A DNA stretch of 64,000 nt from Verrucomicrobiota bacterium. GTDB lineage: Bacteria > Verrucomicrobiota > Verrucomicrobiia > Limisphaerales > J093. The notes beneath the pieces were generated by a model. That model saw only the letters and a program-made list of their open reading frames with translations, ran no database searches and was not told the DNA's origin. The DNA lies in the NCBI GenBank assembly GCA_012517065.1, contig JAAYVR010000043.1, forward strand, positions 35,432 to 99,431. Direction: 5' to 3'. Positions 38,163-47,500 of the stretch are shown here, one piece after another (positions within the stretch are counted from its first letter, which is position 1; each line of letters begins with the position of its first letter). Both the position numbers and the translations under genes were made by a program.

Positions 38163-38350
38163 TCCAAAGCGCCGCCCGGATTGCGAATGCTCAGAGAGGA
38201 GTGTGGTTTTCGTGTGCGACCGGACCTCAGCAGCACCTCAGCCCACCCGACGTGCCCACCGACAGAAAAATGGGTGGCAGAGCAATACTGTCAATGTAAA
38301 TGTTCGGCGCAGCGCCAAACAGTGACCTGTCCGAAGCACGCCGCGCACGG

Positions 38351-40276
38351 TCATGGATCAGGAACGATCTCAATGCGCATTTCACCGGCCTGAACTGGCG
38401 GGTCGATTCGCAGCGCGATCCTGGTGGCCTTTCGTCTTGCGGCAAGGTCCTCCTGAATGTCATCAGAAGCAACGTCAAGCAATGTCCCTGGCGGTGTATC
38501 AACAATCACGCGCACGGCCTTTCCGTTGTCGGCTACGCGCAAGGCGGCGGGTCCAATTTTGTACCAGCGACCGAATGTCAGAAGCGCAGTCTCAAACGTC
38601 GTGGGCTCGCTAAAAACAAAACGGTCGGTCACCTTCAACGTCCCGCGGTTCGCGCGCGAGTACACGAATTTCCGCTCGAGACGTTGCAATGTCGGCGCGT
38701 CATAGGCAGACCTGATGTCAAATGAAATCACGTCCTCGGCATCCTCGAATCTGCTTTCCATAACCACAGCGCGAGCGCTTTGGCCGGTCTTTTGCAACCG
38801 TCCCCCAATGACGGGCACTGCATGACCATAAGAATTGAGCGCACGGCTCTCGTATCGCTGTGCGCTGAATGTCCTCCGAGTGTACACTTCAGCCCCAATG
38901 TCAGGCAGGACAGGCACATTCCCGACAACGACCATAAACGTGCCCACATCATTGTGGTTGTGGTGTTCTGCATTGTGTCCGCCGTGTATTGCCACAGCGA
39001 GGCTGTTTTCCGTGAACGTCCGTGGACGACAAATCAGGACCGTCGCATCTTTGAACCACGTTCGAGGTGCGCCCGGTTCGGGCCACGGTTCTCTGTCCTT
39101 GATGACAGGCGCGGGATCGCCAGCAAGTTCAAGCGCAGTCCAGTAAAAACCAGCCCGTGTCTGAAGAAGTCCCGGTTCAATCGTGAAAGGAGCGCCAAAC
39201 CGGCGCGCCAAGTAGGCCATCAAGTGCGGGTCAGGACGCGCATTCACATCGCAATCTGCAAAGGCAGGGCAAACACCTGGGACAATCTCGATTTGTGCGC
39301 CGTAAGCGGCCGGGCGAGCAGCCTCTGGCAGAGCAAGCAAATCAAGCGCGTCGCGTGTTGCTCTGCGGACCGTTTCCGCAAGAGCAGCATAATGCCCGAA
39401 ACCGTAGTTCCAGTAACCAACGCCCTCGCTGCAGTAACCGTCCGATGTGAAGCCGGACAGAAAGTTGCGCGAGTAATGCGCTGCTGCGAGTGCGTACCAC
39501 GCGCGCTCCTTTGGCGAATCAATCAAAGTCAGAGCCGCACCGGTAACACCTGCCAAACACACTGCGTTCCAATTGTTGTTTGACAGCAGCCAGTACTGGT
39601 CCTGCTGACCGGCAGCCATCCGGCGGTACGGAACAAAAACGCGCCGGTCAATTTCCTGTCTGATCAGTGTGCGCGTCTGTGGTGAGAGCTTGTCTCCAAG
39701 CAACGAGTCCGCAGTCGCAAGGTCCCATGCAAGCATCGCAACCGCAAGGTCGATGGTTACGGTCCTGCCGAGAAAGTTCCCCAGATCACCGTCATGAGCG
39801 GGCATTACCCAGGTCCTTTCTTTGCAGATTGAGGCGATGATTTCTTCGAGAGCAGGCAAGAACCGTCCCCTGTTTTCAATGCATTCAGCAAGCGTAAAAA
39901 GACTGATCCGGCTCCGCCGCCCGAACAACACAAGCTCACCCCGACGCCGGTTGCCGCTCTTCGAGTAGTCGAGGTACAAATCATCGGTCATTTCCGGGAT
40001 GGGCGTTTTAAGTTGTTGTTCTGCCTGCCCGACGATATCGCGCAGGTCTGGGCGTGCGGCGGCCAATTCCCACGCCGCACGATTCGTGATCGACGGCCCC
40101 ATCGCAAGAGGACGCGAATCCATCTTTGCAGCGAGCTTGTCCAGTTCGCCCGCCTCCGGCTCGAAAACATCAGCAGCAAGCGCCGCAATCAACCCAGCCA
40201 TGAGCATTGGCATGGCCACGCTCAACACCTTGCGTCCCCAAAAGAGAAAACAACCGTTCATGGTCAGTGAATCCAA
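38351..40276 (-). CDS. Heparinase II/III-type polysaccharide lyase, exported
   Basis: The 641 residues start with a hydrophobic signal sequence (about 10-35) and show the two-part architecture of heparinase II/III and alginate lyase relatives. An (alpha/alpha)6 toroid contains SNNNWNAVCLAG and SDGYCSEGVGYWNYGFGHY (about 270-300), and a beta-sandwich contains HGGHNAEHHNHNDVGTFMV (about 440-458), whose His residues are typical of the metal or catalytic region. It should cleave a uronic-acid-containing polysaccharide by beta-elimination; the substrate cannot be told. The first codon is TTG; the ATG at 40261 is the alternative. It converges with the CE15 gene (188 nt apart). Confidence 0.87.
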   Translation of the reverse strand: MDSLTMNGCFLFWGRKVLSVAMPMLMAGLIAALAADVFEPEAGELDKLAAKMDSRPLAMGPSITNRAAWELAAARPDLRDIVGQAEQQLKTPIPEMTDDLYLDYSKSGNRRRGELVLFGRRSRISLFTLAECIENRGRFLPALEEIIASICKERTWVMPAHDGDLGNFLGRTVTIDLAVAMLAWDLATADSLLGDKLSPQTRTLIRQEIDRRVFVPYRRMAAGQQDQYWLLSNNNWNAVCLAGVTGAALTLIDSPKERAWYALAAAHYSRNFLSGFTSDGYCSEGVGYWNYGFGHYAALAETVRRATRDALDLLALPEAARPAAYGAQIEIVPGVCPAFADCDVNARPDPHLMAYLARRFGAPFTIEPGLLQTRAGFYWTALELAGDPAPVIKDREPWPEPGAPRTWFKDATVLICRPRTFTENSLAVAIHGGHNAEHHNHNDVGTFMVVVGNVPVLPDIGAEVYTRRTFSAQRYESRALNSYGHAVPVIGGRLQKTGQSARAVVMESRFEDAEDVISFDIRSAYDAPTLQRLERKFVYSRANRGTLKVTDRFVFSEPTTFETALLTFGRWYKIGPAALRVADNGKAVRVIVDTPPGTLLDVASDDIQEDLAARRKATRIALRIDPPVQAGEMRIEIVPDP

Positions 40277-40326
40277 ATCCTGCCCAAATCAGCGCAATCG
40301 GACAAGAACAAGCGTAGCTTCGCTAA

Positions 40327-40391
40327 CCTGGAAATCTCACCGCTTGACAAGCCTAAGACAACCAAAGCTTCATTCCGGTGAGATTTCCGGG
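40327..40391. repeat. Hairpin repeat family A, complete copy
   Basis: Left arm CCTGGAAATCTCACCG and right arm CGGTGAGATTTCCGGG pair over about 14 bp with a loop of 34 nt that includes CTTGACAAG and AAAGCTTCATT, nearly identical to the copies at 32196 and 63603. It lies between two minus-strand genes, after the DUF1844 stop and before the lyase start. Confidence 0.85.
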
Positions 40392-40459
40392 GCACGCATA
40401 TTCCTTGCTTGCTTGAAGACACCCGTGTCGCAGACTGCTCAGGGTATGAAATATGCAGG

Positions 40460-40912
40460 CTAAGAACTGTGAGACGCCGAGTCGCCTTCAGCCCCGTATT
40501 TCTTGACGAAGCGCTTCTTGGATTCTTCCGTTCCGGTTGGCTGATCGCCGACGGTCTCCTGCGGTTTTGGAGCGCTGGCAGACGAAGATTCCGCCGGTCT
40601 TGCCGAAGTAACGCCCGACTCGACCGCTTCGACGAAGCACATTCGGAGGGTCATAAGCTGGCGGGTCAAAAAATCGTGTTCGGCAGGTCCAAGGTTTCCC
40701 CGGGTCTTCGCTTCCAGCATTTCGAGCGTGTCGATGTAGAACTGCGCTACTTCAAGGTCCACAGACGGCCGCGTCCCATCTTGCAGCTTTTCGCGGCCGA
40801 GGGCAATCAGCGCCATCTGGGTCAGTTGGACCACGAGCGAAATGAACAACTCGCTGTTTTGCAACTCCTGTTGACTTTGTGTGGCCCGTTGTCCTGAGGA
40901 AGGCTCAGTCAT
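40460..40912 (-). CDS. DUF1844-family small protein
   Basis: The 150 residues contain the DUF1844 core LFISLVVQLTQMALIALGRE (about 22-41), VDLEVAQFYIDTLEMLEAKTRGNL (with the invariant Asp/Tyr/Leu pattern) and a predicted helical segment to about residue 90, followed by a disordered Ser/Pro/Glu tail. The family is cytoplasmic and of unknown function. Its first codon overlaps the LON-domain gene by 8 nt, so the two are co-transcribed. Confidence 0.85.
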   Translation of the reverse strand: MTEPSSGQRATQSQQELQNSELFISLVVQLTQMALIALGREKLQDGTRPSVDLEVAQFYIDTLEMLEAKTRGNLGPAEHDFLTRQLMTLRMCFVEAVESGVTSARPAESSSASAPKPQETVGDQPTGTEESKKRFVKKYGAEGDSASHSS

Positions 40913-41609
40913 GCTCTTTACGGGATTTGCGTTTGCGAATGTCTTCCAATAGAAACTTTACAAGGCAACGCAGTCGTTGATCAACACTCGCTGTTTCCAG
41001 AATTAGCTGTTGCTTTTTTGGTTCCGGCAGAAGCGTGGCCGAAACAAGGTCCGCCAACTGTGCGGGGTCGTCCTGTTCAGCAAGGCTGCGCACAGCTTGC
41101 TCGAACAACCATGCACCTGCTGTTTTTGGGTCCGATTCGATCACCGGTATTCGCAAAGGCGCCAGTGCTTCGGCCAAACCGTCAACCGGCAGGTCGAACC
41201 CCAGCTCGATCCGTTCTGCAACCAGCTCAACTACACGCGACGCTAAAGCATGCGTTACCGCGGTCGATGGCTCTTCTGATTCGATCGGTCTGATGGCATA
41301 AATTCTGTAGGGACGATAGCGCACTGCCCGGAGCAATTCCACCCTCGCAATGCCCTGTAACATCACCCGCGAGTTTCCGTCGTCGCCCGTAACCGCCGCA
41401 CGGATCAACCCGAGCCCGGCAACGCGCTCGGGTGTCTCGCTCCTCGAGCTTTGCCGCCGCATTGCAACGGCGAACATCCGGTGAGTCTGAAGCGCGTCAG
41501 CGAGCATCTTGCGATACCGCGGCTCGAATAGATACAAAGGCAACACTGCCTCGGGGAAAAGAATCACCCCTGGCAATGTCATCACTGGCACCGTCTGCGG
41601 AAACTGCAT
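40905..41609 (-). CDS. LON substrate-binding-domain protein (protease domain absent)
   Basis: The 234 residues match the N-terminal domain of Lon protease: VPVMTLPGVILFPEAVLPLYLFEPRYRKML (about 7-36, hydrophobic PLF-type strand), a central GLGLIRAAV and LQGIARVELL, and a helical C-terminal half. There is no AAA+ or Ser-Lys protease domain, so it is a stand-alone LON-domain protein, possibly an adaptor that binds unfolded substrates (family knowledge plus inference). DUF1844 follows with an 8-nt overlap. The same pairing elsewhere would imply a linked role. Confidence 0.88.
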   Translation of the reverse strand: MQFPQTVPVMTLPGVILFPEAVLPLYLFEPRYRKMLADALQTHRMFAVAMRRQSSRSETPERVAGLGLIRAAVTGDDGNSRVMLQGIARVELLRAVRYRPYRIYAIRPIESEEPSTAVTHALASRVVELVAERIELGFDLPVDGLAEALAPLRIPVIESDPKTAGAWLFEQAVRSLAEQDDPAQLADLVSATLLPEPKKQQLILETASVDQRLRCLVKFLLEDIRKRKSRKEHD

Positions 41610-41989
41610 GAGGTAATAATACCAGCGCCTTTCATGAATGCAAGGGAGTCATGTACAACCACCATGTCCACAGGCGCCACAGACTGCAGCTTTAGCCGGG
41701 AAACCCCACCGGAATGACACTTTGGCTGTGCTCGGCCGGTGAGCTCGGCGAGGTTTCCGAGTTGGGCAGTTGATTAGGTTGAGCTTCGGGGGCAGGTTGA
41801 CGAGGTAATGTCCGACAAAGACAGACCATTAGTTGGCCACCAGTCACAGCTCATTCCTTTCCCAAAGAATGCCGTGTGCGCGCAGCGGGCACATTTTAGC
41901 GACGCGAGCCAGGTCCCAAGCCAGAGGCAGCTCGCCACGCGTCATCGGGCCCCATGCCTGGCTAATCTGAGTCGGAGTTTCGCCAAGCT
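41610..41989. other. Spacer with a diverged family A repeat
   Basis: This 380-nt spacer lies upstream of the LON-domain gene. It contains a diverged family A hairpin (41694-41759). On the minus strand the part next to the AbrB-like gene carries a short frame (ETPTQISQAWGPMTRG and onward) that may be the remains of a transposase or partner gene, but I cannot assign it. Confidence 0.6.
41694..41759 (-). repeat. Diverged family A hairpin repeat (reverse orientation)
   Basis: Read on the minus strand, CGGAAACCTCGCCG, then a spacer containing AAAGTGTCATT, then CCGGTGGGGTTTCCCGG follow the plan of family A with several substitutions. The arms still pair partially. Confidence 0.6.
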
Positions 41990-42205
41990 TCAACGCCGCT
42001 CTGGCGAGCAGCTCTGAGCTTTGGGAGGCGCGGCAGAAGGGCGCACCAAGTGCAACTCGGCCCGCTCCAGCAGCTCCCATTCGACCATCTCACCCGCCTG
42101 CAGTCCAATGGCCGCCGCCAAGGGGAGCGGAATATTAACATAAAAGCGCGGCGCCTGGTTCTTGGAACGAATAACCTGCACTTTTACCGAGTATGTTGCT
42201 TGCAT
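41990..42205 (-). CDS. AbrB/SpoVT-like small DNA-binding protein
   Basis: The short product (71 residues from the ATG at 42205; a TTG at 42223 is also possible) reads MQATYSVKVQVIRSKNQ then FYVNIPLPLAAAIGLQAGEM and a strand VEWELLERAELHLVR, the swapped-hairpin pattern of AbrB-type antitoxins and regulators. I see no toxin gene with it; the following sequence does not form a recognisable toxin or complete transposase. In related genomes similar proteins are often carried with insertion sequences (recollection, unverified). It may be a relic. Confidence 0.65.
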   Translation of the reverse strand: MQATYSVKVQVIRSKNQAPRFYVNIPLPLAAAIGLQAGEMVEWELLERAELHLVRPSAAPPKAQSCSPERR

Positions 42206-42370
42206 CTCGCAATTCAACTCCAAGAGGGTAGCATATAGTCAACTGCCAAAAGCAAAGAGGTGATTCAGCTTCCAAATCCCGTTATGGGATGCATGACAAC
42301 CGCCTCGTCGTGGTCAAAAACTTTGCCGATAACTCCCGTTCTCACCTTTGTCGTCCACCCCATCCCGACC

Positions 42371-42700
42371 TCAGTGCTCAACGGTCCCAAGAATCCATTT
42401 CAAATATCGATCGGTCCCGGCGCAGATGTCCAAGACAACGAATTCAGGCGTGTCATAAGGGTGATTGGCCAATACAAGCTTCTCGAGGTCGGCAAGAACG
42501 CTGCTGCTCGTTTTCATCAACAACAGCACCTCCGGACTTTTCTCGATCTTGCCCTTCCACCAATAGTGCGACTCGATGTTTCGAACAAGGTTTGCACACG
42601 CTATCATGCGCGCTTCGAGAGCAAGCCTTGCGAGGTTGCGGGCGGTCTTGATGTCCGGCGCGGTAACCAGGACAAGCACGCATTTTGTCGTGGATTTCAT
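42371..42700 (-). CDS. cutA: CutA1-type divalent cation tolerance protein
   Basis: Small cytoplasmic trimeric protein associated with copper tolerance. Starting at the ATG at 42700 gives 109 residues, the normal size; the frame is open 28 codons further upstream without family similarity. The motifs LVLVTAPDIKTARNLARLALEARMIACANL (about 8-37), SHYWWKGKIEKSPEVLLLMKT (about 42-62) and the C-terminal HPYDTPEFVVLDI (about 79-91) are diagnostic of CutA1. The aromatic TDRYLKWI near the end is also typical. Confidence 0.94.
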   Translation of the reverse strand: MKSTTKCVLVLVTAPDIKTARNLARLALEARMIACANLVRNIESHYWWKGKIEKSPEVLLLMKTSSSVLADLEKLVLANHPYDTPEFVVLDICAGTDRYLKWILGTVEH

Positions 42701-42794
42701 GACCCGATATTGTGCATCGGAACTGGTCCTCGAGCAACCTTGACGCGGCACCGCGACATAGCGGTTTCCCTGCAACCATTGCAATTGTCACCGG

Positions 42795-42858
42795 CCCGGA
42801 AACCTCATCGCTTGACAATATCAACACGCACAAAGCTTCATTCCGGTGAAATTTCCAG
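42795..42858. repeat. Hairpin repeat family A, slightly diverged copy
   Basis: CCGGAAACCTCATCG and CGGTGAAATTTCCAG flank a 34-nt loop with CTTGACAATATC and CAAAGCTTCATT. It lies just upstream of the cutA reading frame. Confidence 0.8.
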
Positions 42859-42861
42859 ACA

Positions 42862-42970
42862 CGCATATTTCCCAGCCCGGCGCAGCCGGAACCAAAGTCG
42901 CCTGACAGGCAACGCCCCCGGGCTCTTGCACCCCCGGACCTTCAACCGTCCCGTGCTGGGAACTATGCCC
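42862..42970 (-). repeat. Palindromic repeat family B, diverged copy
   Basis: CATATTTCCCAGCCCGGCGC (42865-42884) and CCGTGCTGGGAACTATG (42951-42967) are imperfect inverted arms matching the 18.96-kb and 60.1-kb copies. The interior shares CTGACAGGCAACG and GGGCTCTTGCACCCC with the other copies in reverse orientation. Confidence 0.65.
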
Positions 42971-43030
42971 TGCGACTCCGTCGCAAGGAAGAGCCCGCTG
43001 ATCCCAATGGTTTCTCACGCGCTGCCGCCG

Positions 43031-43226
43031 ATGCAGTGGGCTTTGGTAGGCGCGAAGCGTTTGGAGTGCGGCAGCTCGCTGCCGCTTTGTCTCTATGCCC
43101 AAACTCCGTGCCTGTCCCCATATGGCCTCAGCGGATGCAGTGGGCGTTGGCAGCCGCGAAGCGTTTGGAGTGCGGCAGCTTACTGCCGCTTTGTTTCTAT
43201 GCCCAAACAACGTGTCTGTCCCCATA
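43031..43226 (-). repeat. Tandem duplication of the composite family C unit
   Basis: Two copies of about 92 nt (43031-43123 and 43135-43226) share ATGCAGTGGGC, CGCGAAGCGTTTGGAGTGCG, CTGCCGCTTTGT, CTATGCCCAAAC and CTGTCCCCATAT. The first copy plus its left flank is the reverse complement of 18805-18980. Each copy ends in a family C box (43098-43123 and 43202-43226). Confidence 0.85.
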
Positions 43227-43299
43227 TCTGCGTCCGAGGGGTTCCTTCGCACACTTCGCCAGCCGCCGACCGGAACAACGGACAATTTCCGGGCCAAGC

Positions 43300-43385
43300 C
43301 GCAATCAGGGGGGTGCAGGAGCCGGGGCAGTGGCCGTCAGGTAGCTTTCGTTCCAGCTACAGCAAACTGCGAAGTATTCGAGCTG
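43300..43385 (+). repeat. Family B repeat, right half
   Basis: GTGCAGGAGCCGGGGCAGTG, CCGTCAGGTAGCTTTCGTTC and CAAACTGCGAAGTATTCGAG follow the same order as the right half of the 18.96-kb family B copy, with several substitutions. No left arm is present. Confidence 0.55.
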
Positions 43386-43515
43386 GCAGAGAGTTCGGCT
43401 TTGGCTAAGCCGCGAGGAGCGATTGTGCTTGCCTTTGCTCTCAGGGGCTGTTCCCATGCCTTCAACAAACGCCGCGGAATTCATCCGCAGCATGTCAGAT
43501 AAAACAGGATCATCA

Positions 43516-44334
43516 ATGAAAGTCTATCTGCTGTCCGCCCTCGTTGCCGTTGCGCTGATTATCACCGGCCAATCAGTCGCCACTGCGGCTGAACAAACAA
43601 GCCAGGTGACCGAGGAACTCAAGGAACTTGTCGCCAAAGTACAAGCCAAACTTCGAGCAGGCGAACGCTCTGAAGCCCAGCTCACTGAGGAATTGAAAGC
43701 CTTCGACGCCATTCTCGCCAAACACAAGGACGAGAAAACCGACGACGTCGCCCAAGTCCTCCTAATGAAAGCGATGTTGTACATCCAGGTCTTGAACAAC
43801 GAAGAAAAGGGAAAGCAACTCATTGAACAATTGAAGAAAGACTTCCCGGAAAGCAAAGCCGTCGCACGCGTCAAGAAACAGGAAGAGGCCGAGAGAATCC
43901 AACGCAGCCTTGTCGAAGGAACCAAGTTTCCTGATTTCGATGAAAAGGACATTCAAGGCAAGCCTTTCAACCTCGCCGCCTGCAAGGGCAAGGTCGTGCT
44001 GATTGATTTCTGGGCCACATGGTGCGGACCTTGCATCGCAGAATTGCCAAATGTGCTGGCTGCCTATGAAAAACACCACCCCGCCGGATTCGAAATCCTC
44101 GGCATCAGCCTCGATACCGACAAGGCCCGGCTCGAGCAGTTCATCGCGACGAAGAAAATGCCGTGGCAACAGTTCTTCGATGGCAAAGGTTGGGAGAACA
44201 AGCTCGCCGAGAAATACGGTGTGAACAGTATCCCAGCAACGTACCTCCTCGACGCCGAAGGCAAGATTATTGCCAAAAACCTGCGGGGCCCGGCGCTTGA
44301 GGCCGCAGTTGCCAAGGCCCTGGCAAAGAAATAG
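43516..44334 (+). CDS. TlpA/ResA-type thioredoxin-fold protein, exported
   Basis: I start at the ATG at 43516 (MKVYLLSALVAVALIITGQS), which has AGGA upstream and opens a signal peptide; the frame runs upstream into repeats. The 272 residues comprise the signal (1-25), a Lys/Glu-rich helical region (about 26-140, coiled coil or TPR-like), and a C-terminal redoxin/TlpA domain (about 140-272) with the redox centre WATWCGPCIAELPNVL and the cis-Pro loop NSIPATYLLDAEGK. It should reduce or isomerise disulfides in periplasmic proteins or cytochromes. It is monocistronic. Confidence 0.92.
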   Translation: MKVYLLSALVAVALIITGQSVATAAEQTSQVTEELKELVAKVQAKLRAGERSEAQLTEELKAFDAILAKHKDEKTDDVAQVLLMKAMLYIQVLNNEEKGKQLIEQLKKDFPESKAVARVKKQEEAERIQRSLVEGTKFPDFDEKDIQGKPFNLAACKGKVVLIDFWATWCGPCIAELPNVLAAYEKHHPAGFEILGISLDTDKARLEQFIATKKMPWQQFFDGKGWENKLAEKYGVNSIPATYLLDAEGKIIAKNLRGPALEAAVAKALAKK

Positions 44335-44356
44335 CCATCGCGGTCCAAACATTCCG

Positions 44357-44374
44357 CCTGCCACGGCGGGCAGG
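44357..44374 (+). terminator. Weak hairpin after the thioredoxin gene
   Basis: CCTGCC, a 6-nt loop and GGCAGG lie 22 nt after the stop. There is no T-run, so it is at best a weak intrinsic terminator. Confidence 0.25.
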
Positions 44375-44584
44375 GGCCACCAGCCCCGAACAATCGCCCA
44401 ACGAACCGGCCTGCTTTGGCGTGCCAAGAGATGGCAGACGAACGTGGGCAAGCAAACAAGTGCTGTGCCTTGCAGCTCGCCTGTCTGATGCCGATGTCGT
44501 GATCCGAGATGTCCAGTGCGGCCTACTCCCGAACTCTCATCGGCCAGCCAACAAAGAACACCCAGACCGTCAGTCCAGTGGGAT

Positions 44585-47500
44585 TCACAGGTTGGGACCT
44601 GCGAGTCGGATTTCGTCAAGTTCAACACGCACGCCGGCTCGAGTGCAGGGGTCGAGGCGAAGCCTCGTAATCACACCCTTCCAGCGTGGATTATCTGAGA
44701 CCGGAAGTTGGTATTCGTGCCATTGGCCATCCACGCTCACGGGAAACCGAATGCTGCAGGCCTCGTTTTCCGCCCAGCGTTTGGTCCGCCAAAACAACTG
44801 GGCTGTGTCTGGAAATGCCAAGCCGTCCTTGGAACACAAACGCATCCTCAGCCTCACAACCGGAAAAGATGTTGCCATCGCTTGGGTCGGGGGGCCAAAC
44901 AACGCCGGGTCGCCGCCCACGGTCTCAGCGATCAATTCGCCTTCTGTGTGCCTGACAGCATCGCATTGCATGGCGTTATTCCATCCTTCGGTGTCACGGT
45001 CGAAAGTCCACGCCGTCCGCACAGGTTGCCCCGCTGGAACATCATACGGGCCAAGCCCGACGTCATGCGGCGCGAGGTCTTCGTGTTCCGAGGCGGCCGT
45101 TGTGAACACGTCCCTGACGGCGTCCAGATATCCAAAACCGAATTCCTTGTGTGGCTCGATATAGGAACCTTCGCCCCATTCATTCCATGCTTCAATGATC
45201 ACCGCTGGCAGAAGGTTGGTCTTGTCGGCACGATGTTCGAGCATGTGGCGAGCTTCCTGCAGGTGGCGTCTAAACACGTCCGGTGTGCGCCCATGACGCA
45301 CCATGGCACTGTTGCCGTGCCATGGGCGGCTGTCCCACCCGCCACTGATCGGTAACATGATTGGCAGTCGGCATTGTTCGATGAGTGTTTTCCATTGCCG
45401 GTGATAGCCTTCGATCAAGGCGGAGAAAGGCCCCTGCTTTTCAGTGCCAACCAAGCCCAGCCCTGCCCAGTTGTAACAGGTAACGGCGTCGTAACCTTCG
45501 TCTTCAACCTCACGCGGCCCACTGACGCAGGCGATTATGTAAAGGCCGTTCAGACCAGCCCGTCGGCATTCTTCGCGCATGGCATTGAGCGAACGCCGCG
45601 TCCCATCGACCCCGAGATCAGCACGAAAATTGTATGGACTGAAAATGATAATGACCGGCTTGCCTTCGATTCGATAATACTCCGGTCGATTGAAATAATT
45701 GGTGATCCAAAAGCGCGCGACCGCAATGCTGTCGTCCAGCGAGTGTGTGTTGGGCGGATTGTGGTTCGCCCACAACAAACAAAACTTCAGCAGGTGACGG
45801 TAGCGCGCATTGAAAAAGCCCTCATGCAGCGCGTGTTCAAGTTGCCGACCGCCTTTGACCCAATACCAATCATAGGCGAAAAACGTTATGCCGTGTTCAA
45901 CCGCCCATTTTATGTGCCAGTCGGCCACTTCAGGCGAACCTTCGCTATACCAGCCCAAGATTGGCTTGCGCTCAGGGAACCTCAAGATCGGGTTCCACTG
46001 GCCGGCATCGCGCCACCCCGGAAAATAATAAGCACCTACATCAACCCTCCCGCGAACCGGCTTGGGCTGCGGCACGTATGAGTCGTTGACCGACAACCCC
46101 AACGATTTGCGAGCGGGTATTTGCACAGACTCGCGAGCCGTTGCTGGCCCGGCGCCATCAGCAGTCACTTGCAACTTGATCTCGTTGGTCAGACCGCGAT
46201 CAGCCACAACCTCCCAGCTCACTGTGGTTTCCTCGTCGATGCCAAGCCTGCGCAACAGTGTCGGCTGCCCGTTGGTTCCCAACAAGCGAAGCCCCGCGGG
46301 CAAACTCAACTGAAATTGCACATTGCTGGCTACGGCGCCACCTGCGTTCGACACGATTGCGGTTATCCTGGCTGGCACCCCAACCCTGGGGGCGGCGTCG
46401 TCAAGTGCAAACCCGTGCAAAGACAACTGCGGTGGACCCTGCGGTTCACATGCAATTCCAAGGCTGCGAACCGTTGCGGGCGATCCCAAAGCGTCGGTTG
46501 GACGAAGTCCCAGCGGAAGGACGCGCCCCTGCCACGCTTTTGATTCGAGCATGTCCACATTGTAAACACGCTGCTGGCCGTCGGCGGTTATTGGAAAGTC
46601 AAGCCAGTGCAAACCGTGAGATTTGTCTGTGGCGAAGAGTATTCGCCCATGACGCCCCGAGGTCGCGGACATGCGCACCGCGACAAACGAATTCTCGAGA
46701 GCGTCGAAATTGAGCGGGGGTGATAATATGAAGTCAGTGGCTTTGTCGATGCGCACAACTATTGCGCCGTTGGTTGCGCATAACTGCGCGCTGGCAATCG
46801 GCTGCCAGCCGATAGGCCCTCGATCAAAATCAAAATCTAGAGTCGCCGCTGCCTCCGGCATTTCCATCTCGAGAATGCGAATTGAATCCACCTCAAACCG
46901 CATCCCGTCGGCAAGGTCCAGACGCAGGCGCACGACCTTGCCCTCCTTATGCCAGAATGGGAGCAACCGATACGCGTGCCATTCTCCATCGCCAACAACG
47001 TTGAAGTCAGTGGTCTTGTCGCCCGAAAACCCGTTGTATCGCCCCTCACGGGTATTGCTCCAAAACACCTGACCGAGACCGTCACGGTCGGCACGCAAAC
47101 GCACTTCGATTATTTGCCAAGGGCTGGCGGTTATGTTGAGTGAAGGTTGGTATTCGAGAATGGGATCGCTGCCAACGGCTCGTCCCGAGAGCATCCCGTC
47201 ACTTACATGCGCATCTCTTATGTGATCGTTCGCCACCCAGCCACCAAAGTCGCCCTCATTGTCGAAGAGCCACTCTGCCACCACCCGTTCGGCTGCTGAA
47301 GCCAGCCCTGCTCCGATCAGCACAAGCACGAGCGCAATGATAAACGAATGCCGCCAAGCGCCGCACCGCCGCGACCAAATGGTTCCTCTGTGAGAATCAC
47401 GCGTGTTGCTAAAAACGCCGCTCTTCTGCACCGCTCTGGCTCGAGCAGATCCGGGGCCGACAGCAACAGTGGGTTGGAATCGGCGGCTCGATCCGCTGGA

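Larger units (their letters stand above)
42785..43515. other. Gene-free spacer packed with repeats
   Basis: This 730-nt spacer between cutA and the thioredoxin gene consists mostly of repeats: a family A hairpin, a diverged family B palindrome, the reverse complement of the 18.8-kb composite unit, a tandem duplication of about 92 nt and a family B right half. No frame in it looks like a gene. Confidence 0.8.
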
